Below, piece by piece: positions 38,671 to 47,400 of a DNA stretch of 51,144 bases. The notes below the pieces were generated by a model. It worked only from the letters and a program-made list of their open reading frames with translations. It was not told the DNA's origin and did not search any database. Position numbers and translations under genes: made by a program. The stretch comes from Cupriavidus sp. UYMMa02A (GTDB lineage: Bacteria > Pseudomonadota > Gammaproteobacteria > Burkholderiales > Burkholderiaceae): assembly GCA_001725945.1 (NCBI GenBank), contig LRMT01000130.1, positions 1 through 51,144 on the forward strand, read 5' to 3'. Each line of letters begins with the position of its first letter. Position 1 is the first letter of the stretch.

Positions 38671-40242
38671 TTACTCTGGCGTAACCAGTTGCTCAGCGAC
38701 GACCCACGGCATGAGTTCGTCGACGCGGTTGATCGGGTGATCCGCGATGCGTGCGAGCACGAAGCGTAGGTAAGCCTCGGGGTCGACGCCGTTGAGTTTT
38801 GCAGTGCCGATCAGGCTGTAAATTGCAGCGGCGCGTTCCCCACCTGAGTCAGCACCCGCGAACAGGTAATTACGTCTTCCGATGGCCACCCCGCGCAGCG
38901 CACGTTCGACCGGCAGGTTGTCGATCTCCAGTCGTCCGTCGTCGCAATAGCGCGTGAGCGCCTCCCACCGGTTCAGTGCATACAGGATCGCCCGACTTGT
39001 GTCAGATTTGCGCGAGAGCGTCTCCAACGTGGCCCTCAGCCACGCGTGGAGTTGATCGAGTAGTGGACGCGCTTGCGCCTGTCGATACGCCCGGCGCACA
39101 TCAGGTGGATTGCCACGGATCTGCTCTTCGATCTTGTAGAGCGCGCCGATGCGTTCCAGTGCCTCGGTATTCAAGGCATTCGGGCGAGCTGCATACAATT
39201 CGTAGAACTGCCGCCGGGCATGGGCCCAGCACGCTGCTTCGGCAACCCGTCCGGTTTCGTAGATCGCCTGGTAGCCGCCGTAGGCATCGGCCTGCAACGT
39301 CCCGTTGAACGATTCGAGATGCTGCTGCGGGTGGATGCCCTTGCGGTCCGGCGTATAGGCAAACCAGACGGCCGGCGGAGTAGCATCCCCCGACGTCCGG
39401 TCGTCACGCACATACACCCACAGGCGTCCAGTTTTAGTCTTGCCATTGCCTGGCGCGAGCACCGGCACTGGCGTATCGTCGGCATGGAGCTTCGTCGCCG
39501 CCATGACGTGTCGACGCAGTGTGTCGACGAGTGGTTGCAGCAGCGCCGCACTGTGGCCAACCCACTTCGCCAGCAACGAGCGATCCAGCTCGACGCCTTC
39601 ACGCGCATAGATCACCGACTGCCGGTAGAGCGGCAGGTGATCCGCGAACTTCGAGACCAGCACGTGAGCCAGCAGTCCCGGGCCAGCCATGCCTCGCTCG
39701 ATGGGGCGGCTCGGCGCAGCAGCCTGGGCGATGTGATCGCAGCACGAACACGCCAGCTTGGGTCGCACATGGCGGATGACCCGGAAGCTCGCTGGCACAT
39801 ATTCGAGCTGTTCGGAGACGTCCTCGCCAAGCTGCTTCATCCGCGCACCGCATGCCGTGCAGGTGTCGCGTGATTCGGGCCAATGAGTCTGGATCTCGCG
39901 CGGCAGGTGTTCTGGCAACGGCTTACGTTGTACCTGTTCCGGTGCCGTACGCGGCGTCCTGGGGATCTCGATGGGTGCGGCACCTTCGTCGGCCTCAAGT
40001 TCTTCCAGGCGCAGTTCGAGCTGTTCGATCTGGCGGTCCAGCTTCTCCGAGCGACGGCCGAACTGCATGCGGCGCAGCTTTGCAATCAGCAACTTGAGAT
40101 GCTCGATCTCCGCCTTGTCCGTTGCAGTCGCTGCCTTCTGCGATTCGACCACGTCTTGCAGATGCCCGATGCGGGTATCGCGCTCCAGCAACATGGCTTT
40201 GAGCGCTTCGATGTCGTCCGGGTACGCGTTCGCCGTCGTCAT
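38671..40242 (-). CDS. tnpC: IS66 family transposase
   Basis: 523 residues, intact. N-terminal leucine-rich coiled coil (about residues 10-80, DKAEIEHLKLLIAKLRRMQF), a zinc-finger-like CTACGARM and CSCCDHIAQ pair, then the DDE catalytic core: KLHADDTPVPVL, GTLQADAYGGY and a late Glu in PVERALRGVAIGRRNYLFAG. C-terminal IS66 domain AAIYSLIGTAKLNGVDPEAY. Catalyses cut-and-paste movement of the element. It is 30 bp downstream of tnpB. Confidence 0.96.
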   Translation of the reverse strand: MTTANAYPDDIEALKAMLLERDTRIGHLQDVVESQKAATATDKAEIEHLKLLIAKLRRMQFGRRSEKLDRQIEQLELRLEELEADEGAAPIEIPRTPRTAPEQVQRKPLPEHLPREIQTHWPESRDTCTACGARMKQLGEDVSEQLEYVPASFRVIRHVRPKLACSCCDHIAQAAAPSRPIERGMAGPGLLAHVLVSKFADHLPLYRQSVIYAREGVELDRSLLAKWVGHSAALLQPLVDTLRRHVMAATKLHADDTPVPVLAPGNGKTKTGRLWVYVRDDRTSGDATPPAVWFAYTPDRKGIHPQQHLESFNGTLQADAYGGYQAIYETGRVAEAACWAHARRQFYELYAARPNALNTEALERIGALYKIEEQIRGNPPDVRRAYRQAQARPLLDQLHAWLRATLETLSRKSDTSRAILYALNRWEALTRYCDDGRLEIDNLPVERALRGVAIGRRNYLFAGADSGGERAAAIYSLIGTAKLNGVDPEAYLRFVLARIADHPINRVDELMPWVVAEQLVTPE

Positions 40243-40271
40243 GCCAGCAGTCTACGCGCCGGCACTCAGGT

Positions 40272-40622
40272 TTACAACGCCGAGATCGGCTCCGCGGTGC
40301 GCACCGGCTGTCGCCAGTCGATGCCTTCCAGCAGCATTGAGAGCTGCGCCTGGCTCAGGCTGACGACACCTCCATCCGCACGCGGCCAGACGAAGCGGCC
40401 GCGTTCAAGCCGTTTCATCAGCAGACACATGCCATCACCGCTCCACCAAAGCACCTTGACCAGATCGCCTCGTCGGCCACGGAACACAAACACGTGGCCG
40501 CTGAACGGGTCCCGCTCTAGCACGGTCTGCACCTTCGCGGCCAGGCTGTTGAAGCCAGAGCGCATATCGGTCACGCCAGCGGCCAGCCACACCCGCGTTC
40601 CAGCGGGAAGGCCCGGCATCAC
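40272..40622 (-). CDS. tnpB: IS66 accessory protein TnpB (IS66 Orf2)
   Basis: 116 residues. TDMRSGFNSLAAKVQTVLER, GHVFVFRGRRGDLVKVLWW and GDGMCLLMKRLERGRFVWPR are the conserved blocks of IS66 Orf2, an accessory factor needed for transposition. Start overlaps the tnpA stop by 4 bp (ATGA), so translation is coupled. Confidence 0.96.
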   Translation of the reverse strand: MMPGLPAGTRVWLAAGVTDMRSGFNSLAAKVQTVLERDPFSGHVFVFRGRRGDLVKVLWWSGDGMCLLMKRLERGRFVWPRADGGVVSLSQAQLSMLLEGIDWRQPVRTAEPISAL

Positions 40623-40981
40623 GAACCCACTCCCAGCAAGGTCCCCAGCACGAGCTGCAGGACATCAGGCTCGGGCTTGCCTTCGAAACTCACACGCATG
40701 CCACGACATTCGATGACGAGCCCGGTCGATCCAATCGGCTCCGGCCTCGGCGGCGATGCTATCTGAACGGGCAGGAATAATTCCGAAGGCTCGGATGCTG
40801 ACGTCGCAGCTCGCTCATAATCCCGCCGCCACTTCGACACGAGATTCGCGTTCAGGCCATGCGAGCGCGCAACTTCTGCCAGTGAGCTTGCCGGATCCAG
40901 CGTTTCCGCCACGACCTGCCTGCGGAATTCCTTCGAGTAGTTCTTGGAGCCTCGCCGGCGACCCCGCGCCTTGATTTCCAT
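40619..40981 (-). CDS. tnpA: IS66 accessory protein TnpA (HTH)
   Basis: 120 residues from the ATG at 40981; a longer version would start at 41038. RRRGSKNYSKEFRRQVVAET and SSLAEVARSHGLNANLVSKW form the helix-turn-helix of IS3/IS66 Orf1 type; the C-terminal half is variable. First gene of the element, with the right inverted repeat 61 bp upstream. Confidence 0.92.
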   Translation of the reverse strand: MEIKARGRRRGSKNYSKEFRRQVVAETLDPASSLAEVARSHGLNANLVSKWRRDYERAATSASEPSELFLPVQIASPPRPEPIGSTGLVIECRGMRVSFEGKPEPDVLQLVLGTLLGVGS

Positions 40982-41041
40982 TTCTTCTGGTTCCCACCAA
41001 ATTCTGGTGGAACCAGATTGCCGCCTATGGCTCTTCATGAA

Positions 41042-41066
41042 CAGACGGTGCTGGGGCCACGCTTAC
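41042..41066 (-). repeat. IS66 right terminal inverted repeat
   Basis: Ends GGGGCCACGCTTAC; its complement begins GTAAGCGTGGCCCC, matching the left end over the outer nine bases and patchily beyond. Confidence 0.75.
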
Positions 41067-41198
41067 ATCTTTTGGAGTTCTTGGCAGCGAATAATCGTGT
41101 ATTAGGATTTATTCAGGTCTGCACGCTGCAGGTTCTTCTTGGGCGATGCGCCCACCCGGCGGCCTGATGCAGTTACTTCCGATCTACCTGGATTGCTA

Positions 41199-42509
41199 AT
41201 GAGCGTGGAGTTCGGTTTCCTTGCGAGGCACGCCGCGGTACTGCGACTGCGCGCCGGCGCGACTAGCACGACTAGCACCTTAGGCGCCAACTTGGGCGAC
41301 GCGGCACGCCGGCAGATCCGCGCCCATAACGACCTCGAAGCGATCTTGCTTTGGCTGGCCCGCTATGTTGACAGTTCACCCACACTCGCGAGCTATCGAA
41401 AGGAAACCGATCGCCTGCTGCTCTGGGCCCTCGCGAATGCCCTCCAAGAACCGACCAAAGTCACGCCGGACGACCTGCGCGTGTTCCGCGCATTTCTGGC
41501 ATCTCCGGAGCACAGCGATCCTCTCTGGACAGTGATTTCAGAGATCCACCCCATTTCGTCGCTGACTCGCGAGGATCTTATGCGGTATCGCCAATTCTTG
41601 GCGGACCCACAGCCGGCCTCAACATGGATCACCAAAGACGGTGCCCGCTTCGCTACGGGCGACCCACGCTGGCGGCCGTTTTCCTGCAAGCTTGAGCCGG
41701 CGAGCGTCAAGCAGGCCGTTGTGATCCTGGACAACATGTTTGGTTGGCTCGTCGATGCTGGCTACCTGCGGGGCAATCCGTTTGGCCTGCTGCGCGGCCG
41801 GCGCACCCGGCCTGCGAAGCGCGTCACGCACTATCTTTCCGCAGTCATGTGGCAACACGTCAAAGATTCTGTTGCAGCCATGCCCCAGGGAAATGCAGTT
41901 GAACAGCGCTCCCACGCACGCGCGCGATGGTTGACCACTCTTTTCTATCTGACGGGGCTGCGGATCTCTGAGGTCGCAGCCAGTACGATGGGCCAGTTCC
42001 TCGGGGAGACGGGCGCAGACGGCACACAGCGCTGGTGGCTCGAGGTGGTCGGCAAGGGCCAGAAGTACCGGCGCGTCCCGGTTTCGGCAGAACTGCTCGC
42101 CGAGTTGATGCGCTATCGCCAGGTGCACGGCCTCGCCCCGCTGCCGGCACGGGCCGAAATGACGCCCTTGCTCCTGCCCCTTCGTCAGCATGCTGCAGGC
42201 GTGTCAGACGTAGGCGTCAACCGCAAGACCGTCCATAACGCGATCGCACAGGTTTTGGAGCGTGCAGCCGACTGGACGGAAGCTAAAGGTCCCAAATACG
42301 TCGGACACGCTGACCTCATTCGGCAAGCAACTGCGCACTGGCTGCGACAGACCGCTGCCGCACACATGTTGGACAGCAACATTGATCCGCGGACCATACG
42401 CGATATCCTAGGCCGCGATTCTCTTGGTTCAACACCCCACTACGAGCACATTGACGCAGATCGCCGCCACGATGAGACGTCACAAGGCCATAAACTCAAT
42501 GGGAGCTAA
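41199..42509 (+). CDS. Tyrosine recombinase / phage-type integrase
   Basis: 436 residues, intact. N-terminal SAM-like core-binding domain (about residues 35-205) and C-terminal catalytic domain with the expected residues: Arg in TGLRISEVAAS, Lys in GKGQKYRRVPV, His-x-x-Arg in HWLRQTAAAHML and the nucleophilic Tyr in STPHYEHIDADRR. The central stretch FLADPQPASTW...WRPF...NPFGLL is closely shared with the second recombinase at the right edge, so the two are paralogues. The ATG at 41199 lacks a strong ribosome site; a TTG at 41139 is possible. A dif-like site starts 24 bp after its stop. Confidence 0.92.
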   Translation: MSVEFGFLARHAAVLRLRAGATSTTSTLGANLGDAARRQIRAHNDLEAILLWLARYVDSSPTLASYRKETDRLLLWALANALQEPTKVTPDDLRVFRAFLASPEHSDPLWTVISEIHPISSLTREDLMRYRQFLADPQPASTWITKDGARFATGDPRWRPFSCKLEPASVKQAVVILDNMFGWLVDAGYLRGNPFGLLRGRRTRPAKRVTHYLSAVMWQHVKDSVAAMPQGNAVEQRSHARARWLTTLFYLTGLRISEVAASTMGQFLGETGADGTQRWWLEVVGKGQKYRRVPVSAELLAELMRYRQVHGLAPLPARAEMTPLLLPLRQHAAGVSDVGVNRKTVHNAIAQVLERAADWTEAKGPKYVGHADLIRQATAHWLRQTAAAHMLDSNIDPRTIRDILGRDSLGSTPHYEHIDADRRHDETSQGHKLNGS

Positions 42510-42532
42510 GCCATTCGTTGGATGTGATTTAA

Positions 42533-42560
42533 ACGACACATAACAATCCTTATGTTAAAT
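42533..42560 (+). other. dif-like Xer recombination site
   Basis: Two 11-bp arms, ACGACACATAA and TTATGTTAAAT, around a 6-bp spacer CAATCC. The right arm equals the XerD-binding arm of E. coli dif; in the left arm the inner CATAA is kept (6 of 11 bases match). ACATAA and TTATGT form the inverted repeat. It is in an AT-rich stretch directly after a tyrosine recombinase gene. Confidence 0.6.
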
Positions 42561-42681
42561 TACTGCAATCCCAGGCGGGGTTGTGAACCTTTGTCTTTTC
42601 TTCGGATGGCGTCAGCCATGGGAACCATCGACGCAACGCAGCTGAGCAGTCGGCGACCCATCGGCTAGTGTCCAATGTCAA

Positions 42682-43877
42682 TCACCCATGGTCACGCCCC
42701 GTTTCGCCTGAGGCACGGCCAACCTCGGACCGGACGATGAAGCGGCATCGTTCAAATAGTTCGTCAAACGTCAGAATATCGATAGAAGAAATGCTGTTTC
42801 TGTAAAGTTCGAACGACCGAAGCTGATCCCTATTCACGCCGGCGTCGGTGGTGAATTCACTGAGAGAGCCTATAACAATGAAGGCTCTTGGTTTGAAGTT
42901 TGAAGACCTCTTCACCCGTTGGCACACCTTGAACGTCTGTCGGTCGGATGTACTCGCTCAGGCTCCTCATCGCAGAGGCGACGGTGGCTTGCACTTGCGC
43001 AACCGCGCCCGACAGCTCCTTCGACGGCGCCCAACACCCTGGGCGGTACTGCGCGGATTCGAGGAGCTTTGTCGTGTGCGTCTTGATCTCTACAAAACAG
43101 AGCGAACTGGCGATGCCCCGCGTCTTCATCAGGCCGTCGGCCCGCTTCCCACGGTTGATTAAGTCGTGCCCCTGGACAACTTGCTCCAGCTTTCTGTTGT
43201 CGAAACCTGAGACAAAAAAGTAGCTGAGGCCGTAGCCGAAGATCCATCGATTCCGTTCAAAAAAATGTCTGCCATAAAGCTTCGTCTCCTCTCAAGCCTT
43301 TCGCCGCCTTCACTTGTTCAAAGTAGGACGGATTGCTGAGCAACCTGGAAAACGTGGCAACCTGCCGCTTGCGATAACCGAGAGCGACAACATCTTCCTT
43401 CGTAATTTCTTGGCGGATGACCTCTGCGAATACGTCTTGGTTATCGTGAACCAAGCTTACTGCTTGGTCCTTGGATAAAACAAGGCGCCTCAGTTCAGTG
43501 TCGGTGATGTTGATTCTGTCCTGGCATGGAAACTCGACGGACGCAATGTTCTCAAAAAACGCAAGCAGTTTGGGAATCTCTTCGCCGGAAAACGAAAAAT
43601 GAGTTTTATGGGGTGCGCCCGTCTGGCCATTGAAGGCCTGAATTGTCAAGACGCGCAAATCCCTTGTAGATTCCAGGAACTTTACGACGATCTCGGTGCG
43701 CCCTTTTTCCGTACGTCGCAGGACGACTTCTTTCTTCACTTTCGCATAGTGAAGCCCGTCCGAATCAATCACCTTGGACGCTATGCGTACCGATTCGTGG
43801 GCATCGATATAGATGCGTGAACTAATATAAGTCTTATTTGGCAGCTTGTTACGATGTATCTTTTCTTCGTCATCCAT
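42682..43877 (-). CDS. sduA: Shedu antiphage protein SduA (DUF4263 nuclease)
   Basis: About 398 residues when repaired. The C-terminal half is the Shedu DUF4263 domain, a PD-(D/E)xK nuclease: LWQTFFERNRWIFGYGLSYF, RGKRADGLM with the Asp, and LCFVEIKTH with the Glu-x-Lys, then FNFKPRAFIVIGSLSEFTTD and FELYRNSISSIDILTFDELF. The N-terminal ~200 residues are a less conserved, beta-rich regulatory part. Two frameshifts lie in homopolymers: T7 for T6 near 43258 and AAA for AA near 42890. ATG at 43877 follows GAGAGGGGCAC; the ATG at 43898 would put that ribosome site inside the gene. Shedu is a single-gene defence system that cuts DNA during phage infection. It diverges from the STAND gene. Confidence 0.85.
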
Positions 43878-44437
43878 TGTGCCCCTCTCCGGCTTCATAG
43901 TGGTTAGTCAGACCCGCATGGCTGAAAACAGTGAAGCCGCCAACGCGTCCGTAGCACCCGGGGCATGCCCCAAACACTAATTGTACTTGCGGTTCACTCA
44001 AATTCGACACAAAGAAACAGGCAGAAAAAACGAGGCGGGGCCAGTCCGTAGTTGCATGCACGCACTATACTCTGAGGAAACCTTTTTCGGGCACGCTGCG
44101 CTCCACTATGTGTTGCCACATCGTCGAGGACGAAGGATTTTTGGCAACGAACAAGTTAGCTGCATCCGAGAAGCGGAAACGGTGCCGCTACTACGATGCG
44201 TGCATGTATGAGCTTCGAAACGAGCAACCGGACCTTTCGCGCGCCGCCCCCGGGAGTCGCTGGTAGTGCCAACAGATCCGTTAGAGGGGTCTGCTGGTAT
44301 CGCGCCGGCGTGCGGGCGACCCGACCTCCTCAGGAGTAAGTCGCCAGTCCCGGCTAATGGGGCATTCGGTAGGATGGGATCCGACCTCCTCGCATTTCTG
44401 GCTCGGAACAGTGCTGACAATTCGATTTGAGGCAAGC
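43878..44437. other. Divergent spacer between sduA and the STAND gene
   Basis: 560 bases, lower in GC than the core genes. Open frames of 60-76 codons exist on both strands (for example 43981-44211 plus) but show no family or ribosome site. A 13-bp direct repeat, A(C/T)CCGACCTCCTC, occurs at 44319-44331 and 44389-44401, just ahead of the STAND gene. Promoters for both genes must lie here; none could be fixed. Confidence 0.5.
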
Positions 44438-47400
44438 TTGACTAAATCAGCGAAGAACAAACCAACTCGCCAGCAGGAAGCGCTCGAAAGCAAACAGGCA
44501 ACTTCTACGGAACTAACGGGGGGTGCTGGGTTCAGCTACGAAGACAAGGTGGTTGCCTATTATCTAGCAGCTCTACTCCGCTGCGAGAAGGCAATGCTGC
44601 AGCAAGGCTATGTGTACAGCGTTGCAGTCCAGCAGGCTGGCCACGGCCAACCGATGGATGATCTTATCGTCGAGTTTATGGATGTCGATGGTCCGAGAGT
44701 CCTTGGACTTCAAGTGAAGACCACGATCACCGTGAGCGGGGCTGCAGCTAATAAAGACTTTAGTGACGTTATCAACCGAGCCCGCAAGACGCGCCAGACT
44801 CCAGACTTTCAATCCGATCGCGATGCTTACGGATACGTCGTCGAGAACGTCACTGAGGCAAAACATCGGTCGCTCAACCGTCTCATTGCGTGGGCGAAAA
44901 GTAGTCCAACTCCAGCGGAGTTTGATCGACGCTTTGCGGAAGATGGGGCGGCCGCAGCCCCGGAACGTACTCTTCGGAGCGAACTTGCGCCTCTAATCGG
45001 AGCAAGCAGCACTGACGATGAATGGAGCTTCTATCGCCAGTTCGCTGCTGCTCGACTTAACGGACTCGACGAAACCGGTGTTGTTTGGGCAGAGATCACA
45101 AACCGCCTTCAAGAGATTGTTGCTAGCGACGAAGACGGGCAGGAAGTCCTGCTTTTCGATCGACTCTGCCGTATTGTTCGCGATGGTGCTGGCACCGCCC
45201 GTAAATGGAACCGCATCTCCCTACTCGCGCAACTTCGCTGTGCTGTCCGACTAAAAATCTCTCCGAGCTTCCGCGACGATGTCGACGCCCTTGCTCGATT
45301 CTCCACCGATGGTCTCAACGAAATCTCGGAGAGCATCGACGGATTTGAGGTTTCCCGATCTGACCTCCAAAAAGCCGTATACGAGCGGCTTAGCATCAGC
45401 CGAGTTGTGAACATCAGTGGCCTTCCGGGTTGCGGGAAGTCCGTCGTACTCAAACGGGTGGCTACAGAGGCCAGAGACCGCGGGCCCATCCTTTTCCTTA
45501 AGTCGGATCGGCTTACCGGGAAAAGTTGGATGGAGTTTGCAGCATCGTTGGGCCTCAAACATCGGAAGCTTGATGACCTCCTTGCCGAAGTCGGCGCAAC
45601 CGGCACGGCCACCCTATATATCGATGGAATAGATCGTATCAATCCAGACCAGAAACGGATCCTTCTTGATATCCTTAATACGATCCAAGCTAATCCCGGT
45701 CTGGCAAATTGGCGGGTGCTGGCGACCTCGCGGGACCAGGGACTTGAGACATATCGCGCCTGGTTTCCACCGGCATTCTATCGCGACACTCAAATCGGCG
45801 ACGTTCAGGTCAAGCCCTTCAATGACGAAGAGGCTGAGGCTCTTGCTAAAGAAATGCCTAGCCTTCGTCACCTATTGATGGGCGCGCCGTCTGTGAAGGC
45901 GATTGCGCGACGTCCATTCTTCGCAGCTGTTCTCGCGCAGAGCTTTAGTGACGGGACAACTGAACCGCAGACCGAGGTCGATCTCATCAACACTTGGTGG
46001 GCGCGAGCGGGACACGACGCGCCGGCGGAGGTCGTGCCACAGCGGCAACGTGCATTGCTCGATATCGCGGAAAAGGGCGTCGCCAATCTGGGTAAAAACG
46101 TCGCGGCCCGGCGCTGACGCCGGCGACGTTCGAGCACATCGCAGCACTGAAGAGCGACCTGATCGTGCGAGGAAACAATGTCGATGCCTCGTTCTCGTTT
46201 ACACACGATATATTCTTTGAATGGACGTTTTTCCGACTTCTCATCGACCTCGGCGAATCGTGGCTCGAAGGGTTAGCGCAGGCTGGTGAGCCCCCGTTGC
46301 TGGGCCGAGTTGTCGGCCTATTGGCTCAGTATTCAATTGTCGAGCCAGGCAAGTGGTCGGCTAGTTACGCAGCACTTGATCAATCCACGCTTCGGCCCCA
46401 ATGGCGTCGGGAATGGCTAACTGCTCCCCCGTTCACTAGCGCTTTTGTCGCTAACGGGAAAGAGTTCACTGAGCTCGTGACGGCCAACGACCATGTACTG
46501 CTCGAAAAACTTTTGGTTTGGTTCCAAGCGCAGCACACAGTTCCAAGCCCGGCGGTCCTCGCCAACGCCTCGCCCGGTCAATCTGGGCTCGATCGACTGG
46601 GTCTTGCAGAGCTTCTGAGTTGGCCCTCGGATTTTGCAAGCTGGGGGCGTTTCCTTGACTGGCTCATGCCGCTCGCCCCTACTCTACCCGTCCGGCTTCT
46701 CCCCAGAATCGTCGAAGTGTTCTCAGTCTGGCAGAATGCCCTTTCCGAGCTTCCCACACCGCGATCGAAAGCCATCGTTGCCATGTGCGCTGAGTGGCTG
46801 ATCGAGTTTGAGAAGGCTGTTTATCCGGAAAATTTTGCATTCGAGACAGGCCGATGGAAAGAGCTTGGTAGCGACGCGCAAAAGCACTTTGCTACCGCTC
46901 TGAGAGTTGTGATCGTGCGGGCGGCGCGCGCGTTCCCGAGGCCGCCAATGCCCTATTCGACCGAGCGGTGACCGACAAACGGATGCGAAAAGAGGCGTAT
47001 TCTGACCTCATGGCCCTCGCTTGGATGATGGCGGAGGTGTCGCCAGAACGACTGGCGGCCGTCACGAAAGCCGAGCTACAGCAAGAGTTACCGCAGGATC
47101 GTGTTGACCGCGAAAAGCTGGAACAGCAAGAAAGAATTCAGCGCATCCAACGAATTCGCGATAAGCCGGAGAGCGAACGCACTGACAAGGAAAAGCGCGC
47201 ACTTGAGCATGTGCACTTCCATATCCCGCATGCTTCGAGGGTCAAGGCCGCGAGGAAATCGGGATCGACCGACATCACGACTTCTACTATCCGGTCTCCG
47301 CGGCACACGAGCCGTTCGCCAGCCTCTTCGCCAAGATTCCGGGGTTGCTCTCGAATTGGTTCGCGATCTCTCGAATCACGGTACCACCGGCTGGCGGCAA

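Larger units (their letters stand above)
38632..41066 (-). mobile_element. IS66-family insertion sequence, about 2.4 kb, intact
   Basis: Bounded by imperfect terminal inverted repeats starting GTAAGCGTG at 38632 and ending CACGCTTAC at 41066, and carrying the three IS66 genes tnpA, tnpB and tnpC in order on the minus strand, none with a frameshift. The usual 8-bp target duplication is missing: the left flank ends CGGCGTAT and the right flank begins ATCTTTTG. Confidence 0.93.

Noticed and set aside
38620..41080. 8-bp target-site duplication of the IS66 element
   Set aside because: Tested with ends at 38632/41066 and one base wider; the flanks do not match in either case.
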